From assembly GCA_030149025.1 (NCBI GenBank), contig JASBSH010000098.1, forward strand, positions 1-6,232: DNA of 6,232 bases, written 5' to 3'. Both the position numbers and the translations under genes were made by a program. Source of the DNA: Actinomycetales bacterium (GTDB taxonomy: Bacteria > Actinomycetota > Actinomycetes > Actinomycetales > BWSM-131). Shown here in pieces: positions 1 through 6,232 of this stretch (the first letter of the stretch is position 1; each line of letters starts with the position of its first letter). Under the pieces are notes generated by a model, which saw only the letters and a program-made list of their open reading frames with translations, was not told the DNA's origin and ran no database searches.

Positions 1-1681
<1,681 letters not shown>

Positions 1682-1788
1682 CCCTTGATTCTGAACGCCG
1701 GGTCCGACAATCGCCGCACCCGTGTGCTGCGCCGCCCTTTCCTCGCCGAACCCGCTGCCGCCCCCGCCGCCCCGCCGCCGCCCGCCCA

Positions 1789-1855
1789 ACCAAGATCATG
1801 ACTGCCCAGGTGGCGGTCGAAACCGGTTTTTCCGCCACCATGGCAGTCAACGCCC
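1789..1855. repeat. palindromic repeat copy A
   Basis: The arms at 1799-1816 and 1832-1849 form an inverted repeat with 16 of 18 pairs, both mismatches lying together in mid-stem, around a 15-base loop TCGAAACCGGTTTTT. The stem core is GGTGGCGG / CCGCCACC. The left 28 bases (1789-1816) match copy B (3066-3093) at 27 of 28 positions in the same orientation, and the right flank 1845-1855 matches at 10 of 11. The loop, however, matches B only after reverse complementing (13 of 15). It lies between divergent genes, so it is unlikely to be an ordinary terminator. It is probably a member of a dispersed REP-like or miniature-element family. Confidence 0.85.
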
Positions 1856-1873
1856 ACCGTGGCAGTCATGATC
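1854..1873 (-). repeat. inverted half copy of the palindromic repeat
   Basis: The reverse complement of this stretch matches the left arm of copy B (3071-3090) at 19 of 20 positions, and its outer 13 bases are the exact reverse complement of GATCATGACTGCC at 1794-1806 in copy A. Copy A therefore has one left arm and two possible right arms (1832-1849 and this one), allowing alternative hairpins. It may be the remnant of a second insertion or of an aberrant duplication. Confidence 0.75.
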
Positions 1874-2049
1874 AGGGCCGGCTGCCACCGCTGCCGCCAC
1901 CGGCCTGCTGTCGTTGCCACCGGCCGCCCGCCTTGGGTGCCCCTCCGCAACCGCTGGCCTTCGTGCGTGACCCTCCGTCCACAGCCGCCTCGGCGCCGTC
2001 CTTCGTCCACAGAAGCGGCCCACACTCTGGCGGACGACCCAGCGGGCCC

Positions 2050-2054
2050 GGGAG
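2050..2054 (+). promoter_or_regulatory. ribosome binding site of the AbiEi-like gene
   Basis: GGGAG lies nine bases before ATG 2064. It supports this start over the next in-frame ATG at 2109, which would cut into the winged-helix region. Confidence 0.6.
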
Positions 2055-2063
2055 CGTCGCCCC

Positions 2064-3023
2064 ATGCCCGCCGCAGACCCTGCACTACCCGACGTCTTCA
2101 CCAGGGCCATGGCACTCGAGAAGGGGCTGAGCCACCACCAGATCGTCCGGCGCGTGAGAACGGGGGTCTTCCGGCGGTTGCGGACTGGGGTCTACTGCCT
2201 GGATGAGACGTGGCAGCAGGCCGACCGACGGGCTCAGCACCTGCTCCTGGCGAAGGGCGTCTACCTGGCGTTCCCGGAGCGTTGCCTCAGCCACGTCAGT
2301 GCGGCGGCCTGGCACGGGCTTCCGCTCCCGTTCGCCGACACACAGGTCTGGCTCACTGGCATGCCCAAGCGAGGCACCTGGTACGACGAGCAGGTCCGCA
2401 TCCAGGCGGCGCCGTTGCTGCGCGGCCACGTGATCAGGGCGAACGGACTGAAGGTCACGAGCCTCACCCGCACCGTTGCGGACTGCCTGCGACACCTCAG
2501 CGCCGAGGACGCCCAGATCATCGGCGACGCCGCCGTGAAGCAGAACACCGGCCTGCGCCCCAAGGTGGAGGCTCTGCTTGGCACCTGCACCGGGTGGCCG
2601 TTCACGGAGCGGGCCAGACACCGACTGCCGCTACTCGACGGCCGCCATGAATCGCCGCTGGAGTCGGTCTCCTTCGTGGAGATGCGCGAGCACGACCTGC
2701 CCCTCCCAGAACCGCAGGTCTCGATCCTCGACGAGAAGGGGTGGGTCGTCGGGCGCGGGGACTTCTACTGGCAGCAGTACGCCGTGCTGGGGGAGGCGGA
2801 CGGTCTGATGAAGTACGACGTCGGTGACCAGGGGGACGGGCGGCGGGCGCTTGTGGAGGAGAAACGCCGCGAGGACCGGCTGCGTGCCTTGGGGCTGCAC
2901 GTGGTGCGTTGGGGGCTGGCGGAGCTGCGGAGCCCCGGCTGGGCCGACTGGCTGCGCCGGGAGCTGGAGAAGGGCGACCCGGGCAGGTTCCGGGGCTCGG
3001 TCCAGTCCAGCCCATTCCTCTGA
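2064..3023 (+). CDS. AbiEi-antitoxin-like winged-helix protein with DUF559/Vsr-like nuclease-fold C-terminus
   Basis: The 319-residue product appears cytoplasmic, with no signal peptide or membrane segment. Residues about 11-45 (LEKGLSHHQIVRRVRTGVFRRL, quoted in parts: LEKGLSHHQI, VRRVRTGVF) resemble the winged-helix start of AbiEi-type antitoxins. The conserved SLTRTVADCLRHL follows at 133-145. The C-terminal part resembles DUF559/very-short-patch-repair-like domains: ESPLES (196-201), PLPEPQVSILD (213-223), RGDF (231-234), GEADGLMKY (243-251), then a basic helix RREDRLRALG (268-277) and strand LHVVRW (278-283). E200, D233, E244 and D246 are candidate acidic active-site residues; an intact PD-(D/E)xK site is not certain. 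Known AbiEi proteins repress and neutralise an AbiEii nucleotidyltransferase toxin, but no such gene is adjacent, so this is a solo copy. Solo proteins of this layout are common in actinobacteria and their function is undetermined. It reads away from lhr and is bracketed by palindromic repeat copies A and B. Confidence 0.85.
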   Translation: MPAADPALPDVFTRAMALEKGLSHHQIVRRVRTGVFRRLRTGVYCLDETWQQADRRAQHLLLAKGVYLAFPERCLSHVSAAAWHGLPLPFADTQVWLTGMPKRGTWYDEQVRIQAAPLLRGHVIRANGLKVTSLTRTVADCLRHLSAEDAQIIGDAAVKQNTGLRPKVEALLGTCTGWPFTERARHRLPLLDGRHESPLESVSFVEMREHDLPLPEPQVSILDEKGWVVGRGDFYWQQYAVLGEADGLMKYDVGDQGDGRRALVEEKRREDRLRALGLHVVRWGLAELRSPGWADWLRRELEKGDPGRFRGSVQSSPFL

Positions 3024-3065
3024 TTCTGAGCGGCGTCCGACCGTCCCCATCCCTGGCCCGCCCCG

Positions 3066-3132
3066 ACCAAGATCATGACTGCCCCGGTGGCGGAAAAACC
3101 GCTTCCGACCGCCACCTGGGCAGTAAACGCCC
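3066..3132. repeat. palindromic repeat copy B
   Basis: The arms at 3078-3093 and 3109-3124 pair at 15 of 16 positions around the 15-base loop AAAAACCGCTTCCGA. The element begins 42 bases after the AbiEi-like stop codon and ends exactly where the 17-base tandem array begins. Its outer flanks are in the same orientation as those of copy A, but the core (3081-3121) matches the reverse complement of A's core (1804-1844) at 37 of 41. As RNA it could fold downstream of the AbiEi-like gene and act as a weak terminator, though no T-run follows. Confidence 0.85.
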
Positions 3133-3200
3133 GGTCGGGTGAGCAAAGAGGTCGGGTGAGCAAAGAGGTCGGGGGAGCAAAGAGGTCGGGGGAGCAAAGA
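3133..3200. repeat. four tandem copies of a 17-base unit
   Basis: The units start at 3133, 3150, 3167 and 3184. Units 1 and 2 are identical, GGTCGGGTGAGCAAAGA. Units 3 and 4 are identical to each other and differ from 1 and 2 only by T to G at the eighth base. There are no spacers, so this is not a CRISPR. The 17-base period breaks any reading frame, so the array is non-coding. It abuts palindrome copy B and ends 57 bases before the DUF3046 start. Confidence 0.95.
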
Positions 3201-3257
3201 GGATGGATTCGCGGGCACACATCGGGCAGGCGCACCTCACCGTGGCAGGCTGGGCCG

Positions 3258-3506
3258 GTGCGGCACAGCGACTTCTGGCGGTTGATGGAGGACGAGTTCG
3301 GCAAGGGCTACGCCCGATCCGTCGCCAGCGACCAGGTCATCTCGGCGCTCGACGAGCGCACGCCCGCCCAGGCGCTGGACGCCGGCGTGCCACCGCGCCA
3401 GGTGTGGGCGGCGGTGTGTGAGGCGATGAACGTCCCACCGGAGCGGCGGCTCGGGCTCGACCCCGACGAGCGCCGCAAGCAACGCGGCCGAGCAGGCAGC
3501 CGATGA
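3258..3506 (+). CDS. DUF3046 domain protein
   Basis: This 82-residue protein begins VRHSDFWRLMEDEFG, with V read as the initiating Met, and continues through YARSVASDQVISALDERT, AQALDAGVPPRQVW and NVPPERRLG. This is the full pattern of the actinobacterial DUF3046 family, whose members are about 60-85 residues. No biochemical function is established. I chose GTG 3258 because the family's conserved N-terminus starts there. The frame stays open upstream to 3075 only through the palindrome and the 17-base tandem array, which cannot be coding. No strong Shine-Dalgarno is visible. The stop codon overlaps the MFS start as ATGA (3503-3506), which implies translational coupling. In Mycobacterium tuberculosis the DUF3046 gene Rv2738c is next to recA-recX; here a transporter follows instead. 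The C-terminal tail (DPDERRKQRGRAGSR) is basic and partly encoded by a degenerate 19-base tandem repeat. Confidence 0.85.
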   Translation: MRHSDFWRLMEDEFGKGYARSVASDQVISALDERTPAQALDAGVPPRQVWAAVCEAMNVPPERRLGLDPDERRKQRGRAGSR

Positions 3507-3545
3507 GCGAGCAGGCCACCGGTGACCGAGCAGGCGCCGGGCAAC
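3489..3545. repeat. degenerate 19-base tandem repeat across the DUF3046/MFS junction
   Basis: CGAGCAGGC occurs at 3489, 3508 and 3527, exactly 19 bases apart. Over the whole unit, copies 1 and 2 agree at 15 of 19 bases and copies 2 and 3 at 14 of 19. Because 19 is not a multiple of three, the copies are read in different frames. The array contains the DUF3046 stop and the first MFS start codon, so slippage here would change both protein ends. Confidence 0.6.
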
Positions 3546-4876
3546 CGATGACCGACCAGCTCCTCGACGCCGAACGCCAGCACCGTCAGCGCCGGACCGT
3601 CCGCGTTCTCGTCGCCTCCCAGGTGCTCGGCGGTGTCGGCGTCGCGGCAGGTATCGCCGCCGGGGGTCTCCTCGCGGAGGAGGTCTCCGGCTCCACGGCG
3701 CTGGCCGGTCTCGCCCAGACCGCGTCGGTCCTCGGGGCGGCGTTGCTCGCCGTTCCGCTCGCCAGGCTCGCTGCCCGTTCCGGTCGTCGCCCGGCGCTTG
3801 CCACGGGCTACCTCGTCGGACTCGCCGGTGCCCTGCTCACGGTCGCCGCCGCCGTCGTCGGGCAGTACTGGCTCATGCTGATCGGGTCAGCGCTCTTCGG
3901 CGGTGGCACTGCCTCCAACCTGCAAGCACGTTACGCCGCAACGGACTTCGCAAGCACAGCCGAGCGAGGACGATCCCTGTCCGTCGTCGTATGGGCCACG
4001 ACCGTCGGGGCGGTGGCCGGCCCCAACCTCCTCGGCCTCGGCGGCAGGACGGCCGATTCGGTCGGCCTGCCAAGGCTTTCCGGCTCCTACCTGTTCTCGG
4101 TCGTCTCGTTCCTGACCGGCGCTGTCGTCGTCCTCGTGCTCCTTCGCTCCCGCCGGCCGGGCACGAAGGCGCAGCCGACAGCGGCAACCAACGTGTCGTC
4201 GTCCGGCCCGTCGACCCTCGCCGTGCTCGGAACCGTCATGCGCATCCCGCGAGCGCGCCTGGCGATGGTGGCGATCGCGGCGGCGCACGCGGTGATGGTC
4301 GGCGTCATGGTGATGACCCCGGTGCACCTCGGGCACGGTGGCGCGACGCTCGAGGTGGTCGGCATCGTCCTTAGCGTCCACATCGCCGGGATGTACGCCG
4401 CCAGCCCCGTCATGGGTTGGCTCACCGACCGCGTCGGGAGGGTGCGGACGGTCGGCATCGGGATCGGCATCCTGCTCGCGTCGCTCATCACCGCGGCGAC
4501 GAGCCCGATGGCTCCCGGCGCCGCGACCGCGGTCGGGACGACGGACGCCGCCACGCAGGCCGCCGACTACGCCGCGCGTCCGGTCCAGGTCGCCATCGCG
4601 CTCACGCTCCTCGGCCTCGGCTGGTCCTGCTGCGTGGTCGCCGGCTCGACATTGCTGTCGGAGTCGGTCCCGGGGGAAGTCCGGATCCCGGCGCAGGGGA
4701 CGTCGGACCTCGTCATGGGCATCGCCGCTGCCAGCGCCGGGGCGCTCGCGGGTCCCGTTCTCGCTGCTGCGGGTTACGCGAAGCTGAGCCTGCTCGCGCT
4801 GGTCCTGCTGGTGCCGGTGATGGTCCTGGCCGTCGCGTTGTTGAGGGCGCCGACGCCCCGCGCGGGAGTGAAGTGA
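3503..4876 (+). CDS. MFS transporter, probable drug or metabolite efflux
   Basis: This 457-residue inner-membrane protein has about twelve hydrophobic segments, near residues 34-55, 67-88, 98-119, 122-138, 158-180, 194-214, 252-275, 284-304, 315-335, 361-382, 403-424 and 427-447. MFS motif A appears after helix 2 (RLAARSGRRPAL, 88-99) and again after helix 8 (GWLTDRVGRVRT, 305-316), as expected of the two six-helix halves. The central loop (about 215-250) is cytoplasmic and polar. An Ala/Thr-rich loop (334-360) separates helices 9 and 10 and is longer than usual. The substrate cannot be read from the sequence. The start at 3503 overlaps the DUF3046 stop by 4 bases. ATG 3548 (residue 16) is an alternative that would remove the tail MSEQATGDRAGAGQP, which is encoded by a tandem repeat; neither start has a strong Shine-Dalgarno. 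There are 103 bases between its stop and ahpC, so co-transcription with ahpC is not assured. Confidence 0.88.
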   Translation: MSEQATGDRAGAGQPMTDQLLDAERQHRQRRTVRVLVASQVLGGVGVAAGIAAGGLLAEEVSGSTALAGLAQTASVLGAALLAVPLARLAARSGRRPALATGYLVGLAGALLTVAAAVVGQYWLMLIGSALFGGGTASNLQARYAATDFASTAERGRSLSVVVWATTVGAVAGPNLLGLGGRTADSVGLPRLSGSYLFSVVSFLTGAVVVLVLLRSRRPGTKAQPTAATNVSSSGPSTLAVLGTVMRIPRARLAMVAIAAAHAVMVGVMVMTPVHLGHGGATLEVVGIVLSVHIAGMYAASPVMGWLTDRVGRVRTVGIGIGILLASLITAATSPMAPGAATAVGTTDAATQAADYAARPVQVAIALTLLGLGWSCCVVAGSTLLSESVPGEVRIPAQGTSDLVMGIAAASAGALAGPVLAAAGYAKLSLLALVLLVPVMVLAVALLRAPTPRAGVK

Positions 4877-4905
4877 TCAACACCACACCGCTTCGGCATA
4901 CACCC

Positions 4906-4946
4906 TGTCAATCGAACCCGGCGCCGTCATATACGGTGTCTATCAA
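4906..4946 (+). promoter_or_regulatory. possible ahpC promoter/operator with paired direct repeats
   Basis: TGTCAATCGA (4906-4915) and TGTCTATCAA (4937-4946) agree at 8 of 10 bases and are 31 bases apart, about three helical turns. Between them TACGGT (4932-4937) fits the actinobacterial -10 pattern TAnnnT, but there is no good -35 at the right distance. The second repeat would sit at the transcription start, a position suited to a repressor. No regulator gene such as oxyR is adjacent in this window. Confidence 0.3.
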
Positions 4947-4961
4947 GCGATCCCGATGAAT

Positions 4962-4968
4962 GGAGAGG
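4962..4968 (+). promoter_or_regulatory. ribosome binding site of ahpC
   Basis: GGAGAGG lies 11 bases before ATG 4980. It sits downstream of the in-frame ATG at 4956, so it selects the later start, which also gives the standard AhpC N-terminus MSLINTEVKPF. Confidence 0.75.
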
Positions 4969-4979
4969 TTCAACCAGGC

Positions 4980-5543
4980 ATGTCCCTGATCAACACCGAG
5001 GTCAAGCCCTTCACCGCGCAGGCGTTCCACAACGGGCAGTTCGTGGAGGTGAGCGAGGCCGACCTCAAGGGCAAGTGGTCCGTGGTCTTCTTCTACCCGG
5101 CCGACTTCACCTTCGTCTGCCCCACCGAGCTCGGCGACCTGGCCGACAACTACGAGACGTTCCAGAAGCTCGGCGTGGACATCTACTCCGTCTCCACCGA
5201 CACACACTTCACGCACAAGGCGTGGCACGAGTCGTCCGACACCATCCGGAAGATCCAGTTCCCGATGATCGGCGACCCGACCGGCACCGTCACCCGCAAC
5301 TTCGAGGTCATGATCGAGGAGAACGGCCTCGCTGACCGCGGCACCTTCGTGATCGACCCGCAGGGCGTCATCCAGCTCATCGAGATCAACGCCGGCGGCA
5401 TCGGGCGCAACGCCCAGGAGCTGATCCGCAAGATCAAGGCGGCCCAGTACGTCGCGGCGCACCCGAACGAGGTCTGCCCGGCCAACTGGGAGGAGGGCGA
5501 GGAGACCCTGGCCCCGTCGCTCGACCTCGTGGGCAAGATCTGA
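4980..5543 (+). CDS. ahpC: alkyl hydroperoxide reductase subunit C (2-Cys peroxiredoxin)
   Basis: This typical 2-Cys peroxiredoxin reduces hydrogen peroxide, organic peroxides and probably peroxynitrite in the cytoplasm, using electrons from AhpF. At 187 residues it is the length of the Escherichia coli protein. The peroxidatic site is FYPADFTFVCPTE (38-50), giving P40, T44 and peroxidatic C47. The conserved R120 lies in LADRGTFVIDPQG. The resolving cysteine is C166 in EVCPANW, near the C-terminus. Family members work as dimers that assemble into decamer rings, with C47 and C166 of opposite subunits forming a disulfide. The next gene is ahpF in the same direction, so this is the AhpC/AhpF type. 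It differs from the AhpC partnered with AhpD in mycobacteria and Streptomyces. A strong hairpin after the stop may raise ahpC levels over ahpF. The start at 4980 is set by the ribosome binding site and the N-terminal match. Confidence 0.97.
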   Translation: MSLINTEVKPFTAQAFHNGQFVEVSEADLKGKWSVVFFYPADFTFVCPTELGDLADNYETFQKLGVDIYSVSTDTHFTHKAWHESSDTIRKIQFPMIGDPTGTVTRNFEVMIEENGLADRGTFVIDPQGVIQLIEINAGGIGRNAQELIRKIKAAQYVAAHPNEVCPANWEEGEETLAPSLDLVGKI

Positions 5544-5569
5544 TCGACGACTCCGACCAGCGAGTCAGC

Positions 5570-5613
5570 TGACGACGCCGCGGGACGGGTGGTCCCGTCC
5601 CGCGCTGTCGTCA
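5570..5613 (+). terminator. long GC-rich hairpin between ahpC and ahpF
   Basis: GCGGGACGGG (5580-5589) pairs perfectly with CCCGTCCCGC (5594-5603) around the tetraloop TGGT. The stem extends outward to 5570/5613 with one mismatch and one G-T pair. No T-run follows; the next bases are ATTGAGTGAAATCC. T-less hairpins are often taken as terminators in high-GC actinomycetes. Because ahpF follows in the same direction, this may be a partial terminator or a 3'-end stabiliser of ahpC mRNA. A TTGAGT at 5614-5619 could be a -35 for ahpF, but no matching -10 is convincing. Confidence 0.7.
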
Positions 5614-5662
5614 TTGAGTGAAATCCTTTGTCCGACTAGCGGTTTCTGGAGTTGCACCCGCG

Positions 5663-6232
5663 ATGCTCGACGCGAACCTCACGGCACAGCTGAAGACCTA
5701 CCTGCAGAAGATCGCCGAGCCGATCGAGCTCGCGGCGTCACTCGACGACAGCCCCAAGTCCGCGGAGCTGCTGGACCTGCTGAACGAGATCGCGGCGCTG
5801 TCGGACGACATCACCGTCGTGAGGTCGGACGACGACACGCGTCGTCCGTCGTTCGCCATCCGCCGCGTGGGTGGCCGGGACGACACCATCGAGGTCCGGT
5901 TCGCGGGGATCCCGCTCGGCCACGAGTTCACCTCCCTTGTTCTGGCGCTGCTGCACGTGGGCGGCCACCCCTCGAACGCCGCCAAGGAGCTGCTCGACCA
6001 GGTTCGCAACCTGCCCGGGGAGTACAGGTTCGAGACGTACTTCTCCCTGAGCTGCCAGAACTGCCCGGACGTCGTGCAGGCGCTCAACCTGATGAGCGTT
6101 CTGAATCCCCGGGTGAGCCACGTCGCCATCGACGGGGCCCTCTTCCAGGACGAGGTCGAGGAACGTCAGGTCCTCGCTGTGCCAACGGTTTTCCTCAACG
6201 GTGAGCTGTTCGACTCGGGCCGGATGACGCTC
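5663..6232 (+). CDS. ahpF: alkyl hydroperoxide reductase subunit F, N-terminal part (cut by window edge)
   Basis: This is the flavoprotein disulfide reductase that passes electrons from NAD(P)H through FAD and two disulfide centres to AhpC. The window holds 190 of roughly 520 expected residues, all from the N-terminal double-thioredoxin-fold domain that docks with AhpC. The start MLDANLTAQLKTYL matches E. coli AhpF closely. Other strongly conserved blocks are ELAASLDDSPKSAE (22-35), FAGIPLGHEFTSLVLALL (80-97), and ETYFSLSCQNCPDVVQALN (124-142), which contains the redox pair C131-C134. LNPRVSHVAIDGALFQDEV (147-165), VPTVFLNG (173-180) and GRMTL (186-190) follow. The FAD and NADH domains with the second CxxC lie beyond the edge. 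GGAG (5648-5651) lies 11 bases before ATG 5663, the same spacing as for ahpC. The gap to ahpC is 119 bases and contains a strong hairpin. Confidence 0.96.
   Translation, partial: MLDANLTAQLKTYLQKIAEPIELAASLDDSPKSAELLDLLNEIAALSDDITVVRSDDDTRRPSFAIRRVGGRDDTIEVRFAGIPLGHEFTSLVLALLHVGGHPSNAAKELLDQVRNLPGEYRFETYFSLSCQNCPDVVQALNLMSVLNPRVSHVAIDGALFQDEVEERQVLAVPTVFLNGELFDSGRMTL

Larger units (their letters stand above)
1682..2063. other. divergent intergenic region between lhr and the AbiEi-like gene
   Basis: No credible gene is present in these 382 bases. The left part (about 1755-1787) is a low-complexity run of CCG/CCGCC. The middle carries palindromic repeat copy A and a further inverted half copy, described separately. 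From about 1874 to 1935 the TGCCACCG-like string recurs in degenerate form. Two direct copies of CGTCCACAG lie at 1976-1984 and 2004-2012, upstream of the rightward gene. Promoters for both flanking genes should lie here, but I see no convincing -35/-10 pair on either strand. Confidence 0.7.

Noticed and set aside
1755..1787. CCG-rich run as a functional repeat
   Set aside because: It is low-complexity sequence expected at this GC content, with no regular period or symmetry.
1976..2012. Two CGTCCACAG copies as possible DnaA boxes or an operator
   Set aside because: They only partly resemble TTATCCACA, there are just two, and there is no AT-rich stretch or replication gene nearby.
3133..3200. 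CRISPR-like array
   Set aside because: The 17-base units are contiguous without spacers, and no cas gene is present.
3075..3257. N-terminal extension of the DUF3046 gene to ATG 3075
   Set aside because: It would translate palindrome B and a 17-base tandem array, with the repeats falling in different frames. The family's conserved N-terminus starts at GTG 3258.
4956..4979. Upstream ATG for ahpC
   Set aside because: It would add MNGEVQPG, which AhpC proteins lack, and would place the GGAGAGG ribosome binding site inside the coding region.
4908..5462. 184-codon minus-strand frame opposite ahpC
   Set aside because: It is fully antisense to a highly conserved gene and has no recognisable domain or credible start signal.
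5614..6204. 196-codon plus-strand frame overlapping ahpF
   Set aside because: It is a shifted frame across ahpF; the ahpF frame matches the E. coli protein through its full visible length.

Overview
The window is high-GC DNA with a strong G/C third-position bias. Its gene families point to an actinomycete: a large Lhr-type helicase, a small DUF3046 protein, and an AbiEi-like/DUF559 protein. The order or genus cannot be settled from this sequence. Five of the six genes read left to right; the helicase reads right to left.

Layout. Positions 1-1681 (minus strand) hold the N-terminal 560 residues of an Lhr-family ATP-dependent helicase that runs off the left edge. A 382-base divergent gap follows, carrying a palindromic repeat (copy A) and an extra half copy. 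Positions 2064-3023 encode a 319-residue protein with an AbiEi-antitoxin-like winged-helix N-terminus and a DUF559/Vsr-like nuclease-fold C-terminus; no partner toxin is present. The gap after it holds palindrome copy B, directly followed by four tandem copies of a 17-base unit. Next come a DUF3046 gene (3258-3506) and a 12-helix MFS transporter (3503-4876), which overlap by 4 bases and are probably one transcript. The last block is ahpC (4980-5543) and the first 190 codons of ahpF (5663 onward), the enterobacterial-type peroxiredoxin/reductase pair, with a long GC-rich hairpin between them.

How the genes work together. Only ahpC-ahpF form a clear functional unit: AhpF passes electrons from NAD(P)H to AhpC, which reduces hydrogen peroxide and organic peroxides. 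Lhr and DUF3046 belong to a DNA-repair-flavoured neighbourhood in other actinobacteria (DUF3046 is next to recA in Mycobacterium tuberculosis), but recA is not in this window. The AbiEi/DUF559 gene looks like an accessory insertion between them, bracketed by the two palindrome copies.

The most unusual signal is in the non-coding DNA. Palindrome copies A and B share their outer flanks in the same orientation, but their 41-base cores match far better when one is inverted (37/41 against 27/41). This suggests that the core has flipped within its own inverted-repeat arms. No complete new system is evident; the repeat-bracketed AbiEi/DUF559 gene and the flipped palindrome are the best leads.
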